The position numbers and the translations under genes were made by a program. Positions 21,140 through 33,585 of a stretch of DNA of 64,000 nt are shown in pieces (position 1 is the first letter of the stretch; the number at the start of each line of letters is the position of its first letter). The notes below the pieces were generated by a model. That model searched no databases, was not told the origin of the DNA, and saw nothing but the letters and a program-made list of their open reading frames with translations. This DNA comes from Gremmenia infestans (taxonomy: Eukaryota; Ascomycota; Leotiomycetes; Helotiales; Hamatocanthoscyphaceae): contig JAFEVB010000022.1 in the NCBI GenBank assembly GCA_032629725.1, positions 124,001-188,000 of the forward strand, in the 5' to 3' direction.

Positions 21140-22782
21140 CTAGACTTGACCGAGGAATATCTTCGGCATGCGACGATGGCCATCCACGGCCTCACCAGAC
21201 CATTTGTTCTTCCACTGAGTCTCTTTCTCGAGAGCTTCTTCGAAAGCCGCACGGCAATCGGGTGGAAGGCAGGCCTTGACATCATCTGAGACGCCTGACA
21301 AGCCATTGAATCCTATGTCAAAACTATCGCCGTCTGGACCGGGAACTAGCCGACTGGGATAGTTATAAGGAGGGGCTTCGAAGACGGTATCAACGACCAT
21401 GTAATTTCGGGAAATCACAGGATCTATAGGTGTGAACATAGTCTCGTCCGCTTTAGGCTCCTCCATTTCGCCATTTTCGATCTTCTCTTGGACCTCATAG
21501 TCGTCAATTTGCTCCCATCGAGCATGAGATGGTTGCATGGTCTTAGGATAATGCAACATGTTGGTATGAATATCATAAACGCCATTGAGATTAGCCTTGC
21601 GTTGAAGCGCAATTCTGGCATTGAATTCGCTGTGGAAGTGTCAATATATAACATGGTAAGAGTAGATGGTTTTACGAACCTTGCAGCCTTTGCATGTTCA
21701 TACATCCAGTTGACATCTGTGATGGCAACCTTTTTCTTCTGACCAGGCGCAACCTTACCACCCGGTGCTGGGACTGTCGGAGCACCAGAGTGATAGACTG
21801 AGCTGGCTCCGTGCCATGCGACATATTGGTTTTTGTTGTATGGCTTACCGTCCTCAAAGCGATCATTCGGATCGGCGAGTTCTCCCTCAACAGCCCCTTC
21901 CGCTTTGACTTTTGTAACCTCATAGTCGTCAATGACACGCTTTCCACCTACAATAATTTGGGCTCCAAATTCACGGAATACTGAGCGAGCTGTGACTATT
22001 CCGATGGCACGACCCTTGTAGGAATGAGGGATGAGATGACGCTCAATTAAGTCATGCTTCTCGGCCTCGTCAATAATGATCTTGAAGAGTCTTTTATGCT
22101 TGGTGAAGAAGAGATAGCTGTCGCGGAAGCCAACACATCTAGCAGGTTCGGTTGACAACATGTAAAGTCGGGTCCCTCTGCCAAGCACAGTGAAGGTACG
22201 ACATCGATATTGGCGATCATCCTGAAGATAGCCCATTTTATCAACTTTGGTTTCCCCTTCAGGATCCTCTGGCAATCCGACTTCGTCATTGATAACATCC
22301 ATCATGTTGCCTTCCTTGTCGATTGGTTGTTGTGTTACATGCGAAGGACCTCCTCGACGAGCCCAACGCCCACCACGTCCAAAGCCACCTCCTCTTCCTC
22401 GTCCTCGTCTTGCTGGAGTGCCGGCTTCGGAGCCGTCAACATCTTGTGTATCCCAATCGGCGGGTCTGTTCTTCGGTGGTCGTCCCAGCCTTCGTTTGCG
22501 GGGAACGGGTTCAGGAACAGGAGTTACTGGAGCATCGGATTCTTGTGCCGGCGTGCCATCTTCTTCCTCGTTTGCATTGTCTTCTTCTGCTCCCTCCTGT
22601 GGACTACTTGCCTCAGGGCTGGGAGCATCTGGCATTTGCTCGTCCTCATCGTACTGCGGGGTGTTTTCTACAAGATTGGCTGTTAATGTCCATTCGAATG
22701 CGCCGGAAGTTCTGCAACGGGCAAACTTACTCAATGCTGCCGCAGCATTCTTTGCAGCTGCTCTCCCAGGTCGTCTGCCCAT
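21140..22782 (-). CDS. RSC7: Chromatin-remodelling subunit Rsc7/Swp82 (Npl6-like)
   Basis: Exons 22782-22731, 22667-21680, 21629-21140 (introns 63 and 50 bp) encode 509 residues. The N-terminus MGRRPGRAAAKNAAAAL is followed by an acidic Glu/Ser/Pro region and AT-hook-like basic motifs (RKRRLGRPPKNRP; RRGRGRGGGFGRGGRWARRGG, in two pieces), which suggest DNA contact. From about residue 155 comes the CRC_subunit domain shared by Rsc7 and Swp82: YRCRTFTVLGRGTRLYMLSTEPARC-GFRDSY-F, HLIPHSYKGRAIGIVTARSVFREFGA, and YVAWHGASSVYH. In yeast these are nuclear subunits of the RSC and SWI/SNF ATP-dependent remodellers. The C-terminus includes the NMLHYPKTMQP region typical of the family. Divergent from SCH9 across 2.4 kb. 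Whether it is called RSC7 or SWP82 is a naming choice, since filamentous fungi usually have one member. Confidence 0.9.
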
Positions 22783-24037
22783 GCTGACGGTGTCGAGAAG
22801 ACTCAGTGATGCTCAGTGTTATGCGCGCGTTGGCGATACTTTATTCTCTGACTGTCGCGGTAGTCTGGGTCTGGGTTGCCGCGTGAAACTGCAGGTGAGG
22901 CTCTCAATATTGAAATGACGCTTAACCGCTTACAGCTCTAGAGAGTGGATACTTTATAGTCACGGGACTCGCTAGCTATCTATACGGCGCGGCTACATTT
23001 GGCTCTAGTGGTTCATTCCTTTCGCTGACGTTATTCCGACATTTTCACATGGTATTTCACAACAGCTGAAACTCGAACTTTGTTCAACAACACTAGACCA
23101 GCTGGAAACCATCGTGACATCCACTTCCGGGGCTTGGGATTGTGGCATTCCACTGGCAGCCTCGACCACCGGATACACTGAAGCGCCGTCACATTCGCCT
23201 CATGTAAGGCTTCACCTTGCACAGCCATAGGCTACGTCTCTCCCATCATAGCGCTCTCCGAAGTCACAAACGTAAGGAGATTCAGGTTTCCGTCGCCTGG
23301 AATATAGGTCGCAGATCCAGTCGGCAACGCGCCTGAGTCAATCTGGATCAATGATTCAAACCTCCAGAAGGTTCGAGTAACGAGCTCGTGGCCCTCGTGC
23401 ATCCCTCTCGCAGGCCCTCTACGCAGATCCTGTTAGGTAGGTACGATGGGTGATGGAAGGACCAGGACATCCGTCTGACCGTCTGACAACCATCTCTACC
23501 TATTGAATATAGTGGATGTAGGTTTGCGCTGCTCCGGTGCAGTGTTACATTTGAGTTAAGTCTTAGGTCAGCTTCGTGTCGAGCGAGGCTGGCGTATTGA
23601 TTCGTACGAAATTCGTATAAGGGGCTGAGATGCAGATTTTATATTGTCAGCTTGATCGAGTATATACAGTAGAAGTTCGGTGTGACGCTGCGATCTGCCG
23701 GTTTGTATGTATGGTTCGTACTGTACTGACTTACTACACTTGAACCGGAAGTTTTAGCTGTTCGGTCGGTCTATTTACTTGCTCTATGCCAGGACGGTAG
23801 TAGTACCAGTACCAGTACCAGTACCAGTAACATATAAATAGAATCACTGATGCTGGGCTGGGTGTATGGATGGCATCTCAACCCGAAGTTCCATGACGTA
23901 TTAAGACCCACGGCAGCGGACAGGACGGGGAACACAAACACAACTTCTTTTTTTTTCTTGCGTGAGATGTGCACAGTCGTTGGTGTTGAGACTTCAAAAG
24001 AACTCCAAAGAACTCCTCACTCCCTAAGGTACAGTAG

Positions 24038-24121
24038 CATGCCATGCCATGCCATGCCATGCCATGCCATGACCCGATCCTAATCCAATCCAATCCAATC
24101 CAATCCAATCCAATCCAATCC
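24038..24121. repeat. Adjacent pentanucleotide arrays (CATGC)n and (CAATC)n
   Basis: Six or seven CATGC units at 24038-24070, then after 12 bases about eight CAATC units to 24121. Confidence 0.95.
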
Positions 24122-24503
24122 ACTGCGACTACAAGTACCACTCAACTGCAACAATCCCACTCCCATTCTTCCCAATTTCCAATATCCCACTCCTCCCAAA
24201 TCTCCCGAATCTCACCTACCTTGGGTGAAGTTCCATAAAAGCTTCCTGGAGGCTCCTCCAATCTCCAATCGATTAAGCTAACTTGAAGCCTCCTTCGTGA
24301 TCTATTATTACTATAATTGCCATATTCTCAAGCAAACACCGCAATTTGCCGTACAAGGACCAGCATAGATCAGTATCGTCGACGAGTCAGCGGCATATTC
24401 CCTGTGAATCGCGGTGTTGCCGCTGCTGTCAGGTCTCACCTTACCTTACTCAGGAGACTTTTCGCTACTCAGGAGACTCCGCGGCTGACTGACTAGCTAC
24501 CTA

Positions 24504-24541
24504 TACCTACCCTACCCTACCCTACCCTACCCTACCCTACC
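24504..24541. repeat. (CTACC)n array
   Basis: About seven tandem CTACC units with a slightly different leading part. Confidence 0.9.
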
Positions 24542-25198
24542 TTAGGCCAGGCGGAAGGTTATTGTGCTCATAGATGGTATATACTACTGTAGTAGCTTTG
24601 CATTTCCCCTCCCTTTCATCCGGACTTTACGACAACTTAATAAGTTGATATTTTTGTGGTGAGATCGATATACCGTATATCCAAATATTCACTCCGGCTT
24701 CGTCGCGACGGTCAAGTCAGGGTTGAGAGGTTTAGGTTGAAGGTGTCCGTTGAACTCTCGTGCACTAGACTCGGTCGGGCCCCAGATTCGAGATTTGAAC
24801 CTTCCGAGTCGCTCCTTCCGCGCATCGCATCGCATCACCAATCCACGAATCGCTGTGGTCTTCCTCCAGCTTCATATAATCTGCGCTGCGCTGTACAACA
24901 CTATACTACACCATACTATACTGCACTGTACTGCGCATTCCAGACCATCCGCAGCGCGTCCAACACTCGCCACCGCCTTCCTTCGAGACCGTTCCTAACT
25001 GTTCTCTGCCAGCTCGAGGTACCTACAGGTACTTACTTACCTCTCCGCCAGTGCCACTCACTGCCAGTACAAGTACTCCGTCATCGATCACCTCAACTCA
25101 TATCTACCTCTCACCTCACCACTATCACCACCCAAGATCGACTATTTTGACACAACCAACCTATCCGCAGCTCTTCCAACGAGCAGTTCGAGTTCGCG

Positions 25199-28100
25199 AT
25201 GGCCGGAAACGAGAGCGACCTGCTCAAGCAGGCTACGCAAGCAATGATGGCAAGGTACGCAGGCGAAGAATACATGCAAATTTCTCTCCAGTTTGAAGGG
25301 GCCGATACACATACACACACACACACACATATACATATATTACATACGTATACACGCATCTCGCGCAGAAAGGGCTTGCTTGCAGCTGGACGCATATCAC
25401 CTTCATTTGCCCTGTTTTCTTTGCGGCACCCGGTGGTTGACCACTGTTTCATTTCATCTGTTGCTGCTGGTGCTGGTCCCCTTCATTTTGATGTTTCTCA
25501 GCGCACTGCACTCCACTTCACTGCCTGCCTGCGCGCACGCACACACGCACTGCACATGCTTTCCAAGCCAAGGTCACCTTGACGAGGGGTCCCGGCTACA
25601 TCTCGTCGGGCCTTATCGTAGCGGCAATCAATCAGTCCGTGGCTCCAAATATCCAGATGGAGCCAGCGAACCGTACCGTACAAGGCACTCGCTTTCCCCC
25701 CCCCAATCTGCTTCGCACCGAGAAAAAAAAACCTAGGAAAATAATGCTAGAGCATTGACCCTTCATCTTGTCTCCTTCCGTCCTCATATCCACATCCTCC
25801 GTTACTCCGACGTCAATCTTCTACCTTTCCATACTATACCTCAATGCCTCGCTCGCGTCAAAGAACCATTGCTGGATATTTTCATGATGGCTCTTGCTAA
25901 TGAATTTCGCAGAGGTGACGATGATGCCAACGACCATATCGACTCCGACACTCCCCGCTCCGGTGTCGCTACACCGCAACCCGATCCTTCGGACAAACGA
26001 TTGCCTGGAATAATGCAATACTTCGGACAGGTTGGTTTAGGTTCCTCTACAAATTCCAATTCCACGCCCAAGCCCAGTTCCAATATCCATTCAAATGCGG
26101 GCTCTCATTCTACTCCCCTTGCGAGTCCCTCTTTGGCAGTAAGAAGCACGCCCGAGAACTTCCTACCCTCATGTGCCCTGGAGAATATGAGCGGTGATGC
26201 GGCGCATTTACCAGTCGGTCCAGACTCACTCAATGAGACTGCGGCCGAGGGTAACACAGAAGATGCCCCCCCAATCTCTCAAGAAGAGCGGGTGGAGCCC
26301 CTTCAAGCGTCCGGGAAATCGGAAGAAAATGGCTTCCACACATACCCAACACCACCCGTTTCCCACTCGCCTTCTATGCACAAGTCAGATTTGAACCATT
26401 CTGCTTCTGAAGAGGAGGCTGCTCCGGCAAGGAGAGCCACTACCTCCTCTTTCTCCGCGCACAAGAAGAGCATTTCGGAATCAATTCCGTCACATGCTCG
26501 AAGAGCCTCCTTGTTACCACTTTCAAGCATTGTGACAGCATCAAATGTACTTGCTTCGCATTTTTCGAACCCCAGCGATCCCTACCCCGCCACTACACCT
26601 AGCACTCCTGTTCACTCGCGTTTAGATGTCCCCTTCCATGAATCACCATCTTATGATCGGCTCAAGAAGCTAACAGATGACGTTCCGTGTACAAAGAGCA
26701 TACCTCCAACTCCGACACGTGCATTGTCAAACCAGACTGCGAAATCTGATACGAGCGGCGGCTCAGAGGCCGCGGCTGCAAATGCAAATGGAAATGGTGA
26801 AAACGGCAAGGCCAACATTGGCGAAGCTCTACCTACCCAAACATCGGCGGGCGTGAGCGGGGCACCAGTCGCGGCTCCCAAAGGAAAACTCACTGTCAAA
26901 ATTACCGAGGCCCGAGGGTTACGAAGAAGTAGAGATCCATATGTCGTTGCCGTCTTCCAAAGGAACGAGCTTGTCTCAAAGGGCCCGTTGCCTGAGGATC
27001 GAGATGAAAACGAGGAGGTTACGAGTAACCCTATGATGGGCGGTATCCCAATAATGCGGTCAGGGAGCGATTCCGGCCGACCTATGGCGATTCCGATGAA
27101 GAGCCGACAAAGTAGCAATACCAGTCTGTCAGAACATCGTGATTTCAAGTCAAAAGGTCGCCGATCATTTACCAATCCAAAGTGGGATACGGAAGCTGTA
27201 TTGTAAGTTCTTGAAGCGTAAGTCGGGATGTAATGCTAATAAACTGTCAGCGATGTGGTTGGCTCTGACTCCCGTGTAAATATAACAATATATGACCAGA
27301 GTAGCGCGGCTGAAGAATTTCTTGGCCACGTCGATCTCGCAGCCAATCTTACGGAGAATGATAACTCGCCCATCAGCGGCTGGTACACACTTCAAGGCAA
27401 GAATGGTATGGATACTGGACCTTCTGGAGAAATATTCGTCGAGATTACCTTTCAACGGACCGAAAAACGGCATTATGGACCTGAAGATTTTCAGATCTTG
27501 AAGCTTATTGGCAAGGGAACCTTTGGGCAAGTTTATCAAGTGAGAAAGAAGGATACGAAGCGTATTTATGCTATGAAAGTCCTTCAGAAGAAGGTCATTG
27601 TCCAAAAGAAAGAAGTAGCACATACCGTTGGAGAGCGAAACATCCTGGTCAGAACAGCAATGGCAGATTCGCCCTTCATTGTTGGCCTAAAGTTTTCTTT
27701 CCAAACACCATCTGATTTATACCTGGTTACAGACTTCATGTCTGGAGGAGAGTTGTTCTGGCACCTACAAAAGGAAGGGCGATTCGACGAGAAGCGAGCG
27801 AAGTTCTACATCGCGGAACTTATTCTAGCCCTCCAACACCTCCACATGCATGACATTGTATATCGGGACTTGAAGCCAGAGAACATCTTACTGGACGCCA
27901 ATGGCCACATCGCTTTGTGTGATTTTGGTCTTTCAAAAGCGAATTTGACCAAGAACGCGACGACCAATACATTCTGTGGCACTACGGAGTATCTGGCCCC
28001 TGAAGTTCTTTTGGACGAAGCCGGATACACAAAAATGGTGGACTTTTGGTCGTTGGGAGTTCTTGTGTTCGAGATGTGCTGTGGCTGGAGTCCATTCTAT

Positions 28101-28718
28101 GCCGAAGACACCCAGCAAATGTACAAGAACATCGCTTTCGGAAAGGTCAGATTCCCCAGGGACACTCTAACCACCGAAGGACGCAACTTTGTTAAGGGGC
28201 TTTTGAACCGAAATCCAAAGCACAGACTAGGAGCACAAGATGATGCTGAGGAGTTGAAAAGACACCCATTCTTCTCCGACATTAACTGGGATGATCTGAC
28301 TAAAAAGTTGATTACGCCACCCTTTAAGCCGAAATTGAAGTCGGAGACAGATACCTCGAACTTTGATCCTGAGTTCACAAATGCACTGAACGGAGCATCT
28401 TCGCTCAACGCCCGGGCCGCTGCTCTTGCAGCTGGGGTTGACACATCAACACCTCTTTCTCCTGGGATGCAAGCTAATTTCAAGGGCTTCACATTTGTTG
28501 ATGAAAGTTCTTTTGATGAGCATATTCAGGAGCATATGCAAAACAGAGGAGTGAAAGAAGAGTATGATGATATGGATGAAGAAGAGAAGCGAGAACAAGA
28601 CTGGGAGGAGCCCTTCGATATCCCCGATAACCGACGAAGCGATCGTATGAGTGGTATTGTAAAGACAAGCAATGGCGAAGATAGTAGCATGTTCAACGGC
28701 GGGCATTTCGACATGTAA
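25199..28718 (+). CDS. SCH9: Sch9-type AGC protein kinase with N-terminal C2 domain
   Basis: Exons 25199-25254, 25913-27202 and 27251-28718 give 937 residues. I chose the ATG at 25199 because its 56-nt exon joins in phase (AG|A) across a 658-bp intron with a GTACGC donor, a GCTAAT branch and a CGCAG acceptor; the alternative is an in-frame ATG at 25755 or 25885. A long Ser/Pro-rich region precedes a C2 domain (about residues 340-505, starting KLTVKITEARGL). The kinase domain (about 525-790) shows GKGTFGQV, the AMKVL lysine, YRDLKPEN, DFGLSK and the activation loop TNTFCGTTEYLAPE. The C-terminal AGC extension has the hydrophobic motif GFTFVDE. In yeast Sch9 is the S6K-like effector of TORC1 controlling growth, ribosome synthesis and stress resistance. 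Intact. Confidence 0.93.
25306..25340. repeat. (CA)n dinucleotide repeat inside the first SCH9 intron
   Basis: About ten CA units followed by CATATA-type sequence. Confidence 0.9.
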
Positions 28719-29624
28719 ATCGACTCTTACACTCGCTGGTCGGAAAGAGCGTCTCCTTTTGTGTTTATCACGAGTTCCTTTTACACGCACGCATCGGGCC
28801 GGAGTAACATTTGCATTTGGGCGGAGTCTGGGCTTCAAGATTGATGGCTTGATGAAGCAGCAACGTCAAATTGACTAAGGGGTCGATTGAAGGCTACGGA
28901 CTATAGCGTTGCTTTAGCTGTTGATATTGACAAGATGATGGATTGTACATGGCTTCAAGTTCATTGAATTGCATTATGGATCAAGCACATGGCAGAGTTT
29001 TCAAAGCGGTGCCCTTGTCTGTTTTTCAACATTTCAGCGACACCATACATAAGCTTGGGTGGAATGGCGTGAGCATATTGCATACGATCGATGCGTTGTT
29101 ACCTTCGTGGCTTGCCGGATGATGGACCGTCGGTCTCTCAGTGTATGTACGTAGAGTAGGCCACGACTGAGCTTGCACGAGTTGTTTAATGCATGATAAT
29201 GTAATCAATCAATTCAATCATTGTAAAAGTTATCCATCTATTATTAGTATTCCGAGAAATCCGAATGGATGGATGTAAATGCGAAGGAAAGGTTACATTG
29301 AAGTGAGCAGATTCTGCAAAATGACGCATTTTTCGGATCTCATCGAATAAGGGAAGGATAGTACAGTACATACCCCCACCCTAAAACAACAAGCCTCGGG
29401 TTCCCCCGGGAAGTGAGACACCGAGACATTTACATAGCATCCAAAAAGAGCACTTGCCTTGTTGGGGTTGGGTATATATGGAGCACGAGCACAAGCACGG
29501 TGTTTTGTTTACCGAGTAGCGGGCGATCGATGTGATATCTCTTGGTCGCTTGGAGAGGAGAGCGCGCGACTGAGTCAGTTGCTGTACGGAGTCGAGGGGC
29601 GGCTGTTTCTCGGGCTGTTTTGAT

Positions 29625-29643
29625 GGGGTGGGGTGGGGTGGGG
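29625..29643 (+). repeat. Perfect G-quadruplex motif, four G4 runs separated by single T
   Basis: Four runs of GGGG with one-base T loops, the most stable class of G4 motif by composition, followed by further G-rich sequence to about 29685. Confidence 0.85.
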
Positions 29644-31918
29644 TGAGCCGAGGGAGGGGAGGGGAAGGGAGGGGGGAGAAGGCCCGCGAATAATGGAGGT
29701 AGTATGATAAAAATGGGTTTGATGATTAAGGGGTGGGGTAGTTTGGAAGATAGGGTAAGTAGGAGAGGAGAATTGGTTGTGTAATGCAATGGATGGGTTA
29801 TTGCATTGCGAGCGAGCGATTTGAGGTTTAATTCTTAGGATTCTATATAGATGTGTGACGTGTTATTGAGAAAGTGTTTCTGCAGTGTGATGATGAATGA
29901 TTTCGAGATATGATTTGATTTGACTTGTTAGGATGAGGTTGCTTATAAATCGGTTATTAGGTTTATATTCTGAAGTTGTTGGATAGAACTGAATAGAATA
30001 GTGTTGAAAGAAAGGTGAGGCCTGGGTTGAAGGCGATCAGGAGGAACTATAAGCGAGCGAGCCCCCTTTTCCCCACAGCCGCCGCTGCAGAGCGAAAGCA
30101 GAAATATTATCTCTCCGGCGAGAGCTAGTTGAGCAAGCAAGAATCACCAGAACGCAAGTCTCGTCTATCCCATATAGAATCAGTCGAGATGGAATCCGAT
30201 ATTTGTAAAGTGTTTTGATTATCCCCAACCACATCGTATAAATAGGTGAGAGCGAGCCCTGATATCGAATTGGTGTTTATTTATTCCACTCAACATATCT
30301 AACCTACACCTACCTACCTATCTACCCCCTCCAAAAGATTTATTTATTCCTTGCCACCACCTTCCAGACCTCCAAGCACGCACGAAACAATATATTAATC
30401 AGTGCCTGCCTGCCCGCCTGCCTCATCTATACGCTCTGCGCTCTGCACGTCAACGACTACCAAACAAAGACGCACGAAACATAACATAACATGCGTGCTT
30501 TTACAGTATGGTGGCGCTCCCTGACGCCGATGAGCAGGATCTCATAGGTATGGCTTACTGTGTATCGCGGGGGCTGCCTGTGTTCGTAAATGTGTATGTA
30601 TGTGATGTGTAAGTACAGGCTATAGAAGAAGAAAGAAAATGATATACGGGGTACGGAGGTTTCTGGCGAGGGATTGATTATGTGATGGGTGGTTGTGTGT
30701 GTGTATGGCAGCGCATCCTGGAGAGGAGGGGGCATAATCCGTTGATTATGGGGAGGGAAACAATTTCATTCTTTTGAGGATTGGAAGGAGATTGAGCTTG
30801 ATCTTGAATTTTGTGTTATGGGAGGGGAGGGGAAGGGTAGGGAGCCATTGTACAAAGTTATATTCAGTGCCGTGGGAGAAAATGGATAGGTAAATATCAA
30901 ATGTGGAATGCAAGAAAGGATACCTACATGTCTCGACACCGGGGATCGTCTCGATTTGTGATATTTATTATATTGTACATGTCGCCTTTCCTAATAAACA
31001 GCATTCCACAGTAGTGACGACCCCTATCTCCCCAATCGGACTAGATGTCAATCTTCCTTGTTAACATGTTACATACCACTGCTATGTGTCCAAGTCATGG
31101 ATCCTTGATATCATTCTCATCTCCCAGAGTCTGCCAACAATGCTCCCGTACGTAATCCAAGTATCACTTCCATCCATCTTTTCTCGCACAGGTTTCTGTC
31201 ACCCATCCCCAGTGGACTCAACTCTTGTCATTGTCAGGCTTCTCACTCCTTCAGAATTCTTTTTGCTTTCCAGTACTAACACGTTCTGGGATGCTGTGTT
31301 TTTCATCTCCAATGGGACGGCTGTCCCTTTCTACTTTGAACTCTTAATGCAAGGCGTGTAGAGACCAGTTCCCCATGAGATTGGAGGCTGCGTCTCTCGT
31401 CTCCATTAGCAAAATCATACCTTTCCATTCTCAACTTTCAATACAAAACATACAGAGATAACTCCTCGCTCCCAACAAGATTGCGCCAAATGCCTATGCA
31501 TACCCCTCCTTCCAATACCGCTGGTTTCGATCCGTCCGTACCCAGGTAGTAGAGCTTCGATAGAGACCGTAGTAGGGCAAAGCCCTTTTCCCCCGGCAAA
31601 GAAAGCGCTGCTACTGCTACTGCTGCTTGAAGAAAGAAAGAAGGCTTGCGGCACGTAGATGAGAGTAAAGCACTACTCGATAGCCCACTGGGCGTTGCTG
31701 TGTAGGGGAAGGGGGGTGTTTTAATCATACCAATACAAAGCGGCTGGCGCTGATTTATAATATAATGTGCCTACCAGCCGCGTACGTGGGACATCTGGGT
31801 TAAAAGTCAAGCAGCTATACAAAGTGCCGCTAGCATGATCATGGAGCATATGCATAGGGCTGTTTGCGGAGAAGAGATCTAGAAGGTTGGTAAACACTGT
31901 TGTGGGAGTTAGTTAACG

Positions 31919-31943
31919 TGAGAGAGAGAGAGAGAGAGAGAGC
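31919..31943. repeat. (AG)n dinucleotide repeat
   Basis: About eleven AG units. Confidence 0.9.
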
Positions 31944-32406
31944 GGAGGAATGAAGGAAGGTTGGATGCAGGTATGAGCATGTGGATGTGAGGTTTGGATT
32001 TGGATTTGGGGAAGTAGAGAAGTGGGGAAGCTAGATGAGATGGGTGTGGTTGGTGTGATTTGTTGGGAGGGGAGGATGGACGGAGGATATCTTGATATGG
32101 GAAAAAAAAGAAGAGAGGCATAAGGAGAAGGAGAAGGAGGAAAGCAAGCAGGTGTGTCTGTCTGGCCCACTTGGAAGGTTGGAAAGTGAGAAGAGGTAGG
32201 TATGAGGGCACTTGGCAATTTAGACAGTCACGATTCCGCCTTCCCACCAAGCATACGCGGATGGTACATGGACTTGTTAAAGCGAGATGAAAACCTCGAA
32301 TTCAGCTAAGTATTTCCTAGAAACAAACAGGTATGACGGACGCCTCAAAAACTCCCATTATTGCTCCTTACACTCCAAAACAACACATTTCTCATAACTG
32401 CTACTG

Positions 32407-33585
32407 CTACCTCCTAGCATTATGATCAGCGCTCCAATGCGTTTCTTCCTGTCCCAACGCCCCTACCCCTGAATGGTCCGTCTTTATAATAGGCAGTGTC
32501 GGTGCTGTCGGATTAGAACCCGGACTAACGCCAGCCTCGGATCCAGCGCCCCGACTACCGAAGTATTCCTGATGTGCCCCTGGATACTGCGTCTGTTCAC
32601 TCCTCCCGCCCCCAGGTGTAATGAGCGGCGTTGCATCCGAAGCCCCTCCAATCCTATACGGCGCAGACCCCTCATCCTCAGCAGCGGATTTCCCCAGCGA
32701 TCCGCTGAGCATCGCCGCATTGATCTGCGCGCTTTTCGCCTTGCGGCGCGCGTGCATGCTCACGATGATTATGGAGACTATGACGGCTGCGATGGAGACG
32801 CCGAAGACGATCGCGACGACTATGCCGGATGTTGTGAGGGGGACGTCGCGCTTCATGCAGGCGCCGCTGGGGAGGTAGGTTGGGAAGCAGAGAAGGCCTG
32901 GAGCGCAGCTTGCGGTCGTCATGGTCACTGATGAGCAGGTGGATTTCTTGGCTCCGGACGGCTTGCTGCAGGCCGAGGTGGAGATGAATTTTGTTACGGA
33001 GCAGGTATTGGACGAAGAGCTGCTTCCGCTCGAAGTTGAGGATGTTGTACTTGTAGTGCTGGTCCCGCCCGTGCTTGTAGAAGAAGCGGTTGTCGAAGTA
33101 CCGCTTGTTGAATCCGTGCTCGTTGTGGAGGAAGCAGCACTCGTTGTTGTAGATGCTGCTGTTGTAGCTGTTGTCGCGGTTTTCGTAGCTGAAGTTTCGG
33201 TGCTTGTTATCGCAGCGGTTGTAGCGGTAGTCTTTGCAGCAGTCTTAGTCGTCTTTGCCTCTGTTGTTGTAGAATCTGTGGTGGAGTCTTCGGTTGTAGC
33301 CCTCTTCTTCAATTCTTGCCTCGTGTCAGGCATGATACACTCCTGCATAAACCATACAGCATCGGCTCTCTGGCAGCCCCAGGAAGTAAAACATGGTGAG
33401 ATGTCCTCCAAACGGAAGGCATGCACTTTGTCTTTCAGACATTTCGAGATTGAATCGCTATTCCCGCAAGATGTCCGAATGACAATGTCTTCGAAATTGC
33501 TGTTCACGCACTGGGTGCCAAGTGCAGAGATAGTGGTGATTGTCGCCAACAGGCCAGAAAGCAAAGAAGCACGCATGCTGGGCAA
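32407..33585 (-). CDS. Single-pass membrane, Ser/Thr-rich (mucin-like) secreted-type protein
   Basis: A 392-residue intronless frame. The start MPSMRASLLSGLLATITTIS followed by ALGTQC looks like a cleaved signal peptide (either Met at 33585 or 33576). A small Cys-rich domain follows (six Cys between about residues 27 and 88: QCVNSN, RTSCGN, SKCLKD, SPCFTSWGCQ, MQECIMP). A long Thr/Ser/Ala tract (about 95-200), probably heavily O-glycosylated, is followed by a second Cys group (NTCSVTKF, STCSSVT, SCAPGLLCFP) and one transmembrane helix at about 250-276 (GIVVAIVFGVSIAAVIVSII). The cytosolic tail is about 115 residues and begins with basic HARRKAK. The layout resembles fungal cell-wall sensors of the Mid2/Wsc kind, but no Wsc domain is recognisable, so a sensor role is only inference. 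Confidence 0.82.
   Translation of the reverse strand: MPSMRASLLSGLLATITTISALGTQCVNSNFEDIVIRTSCGNSDSISKCLKDKVHAFRLEDISPCFTSWGCQRADAVWFMQECIMPDTRQELKKRATTEDSTTDSTTTEAKTTKTAAKTTATTAAITSTETSATKTATTATTAASTTTSAASSTTSTDSTSGTSTTASSTSTGGTSTTSTTSSTSSGSSSSSNTCSVTKFISTSACSKPSGAKKSTCSSVTMTTASCAPGLLCFPTYLPSGACMKRDVPLTTSGIVVAIVFGVSIAAVIVSIIIVSMHARRKAKSAQINAAMLSGSLGKSAAEDEGSAPYRIGGASDATPLITPGGGRSEQTQYPGAHQEYFGSRGAGSEAGVSPGSNPTAPTLPIIKTDHSGVGALGQEETHWSADHNARR

Larger units (their letters stand above)
22783..25198. promoter_or_regulatory. Divergent intergenic region between RSC7 and SCH9
   Basis: About 2.4 kb holding both promoters. No gene is supported. It contains pentanucleotide repeats (24038-24070, 24083-24121, 24504-24541), a TACCAG-type short repeat near 23800-23830 and pyrimidine tracts close to the SCH9 start. 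Role as promoter is inferred from position. Confidence 0.55.
28719..32406. other. Gene-poor 3.7-kb stretch
   Basis: 3' flank of SCH9, then no credible gene on either strand. Contains a G-quadruplex-type run (29625-29643), purine-rich sequence (29600-29800), an AG repeat (31919-31943) and short poly-A. Open frames here are short and low in complexity. Confidence 0.5.

Noticed and set aside
24038..24121. Short tandem repeats that could suggest a CRISPR-like or telomeric array
   Set aside because: Pentamer units with no spacers, internal to the chromosome and not the fungal telomere sequence.
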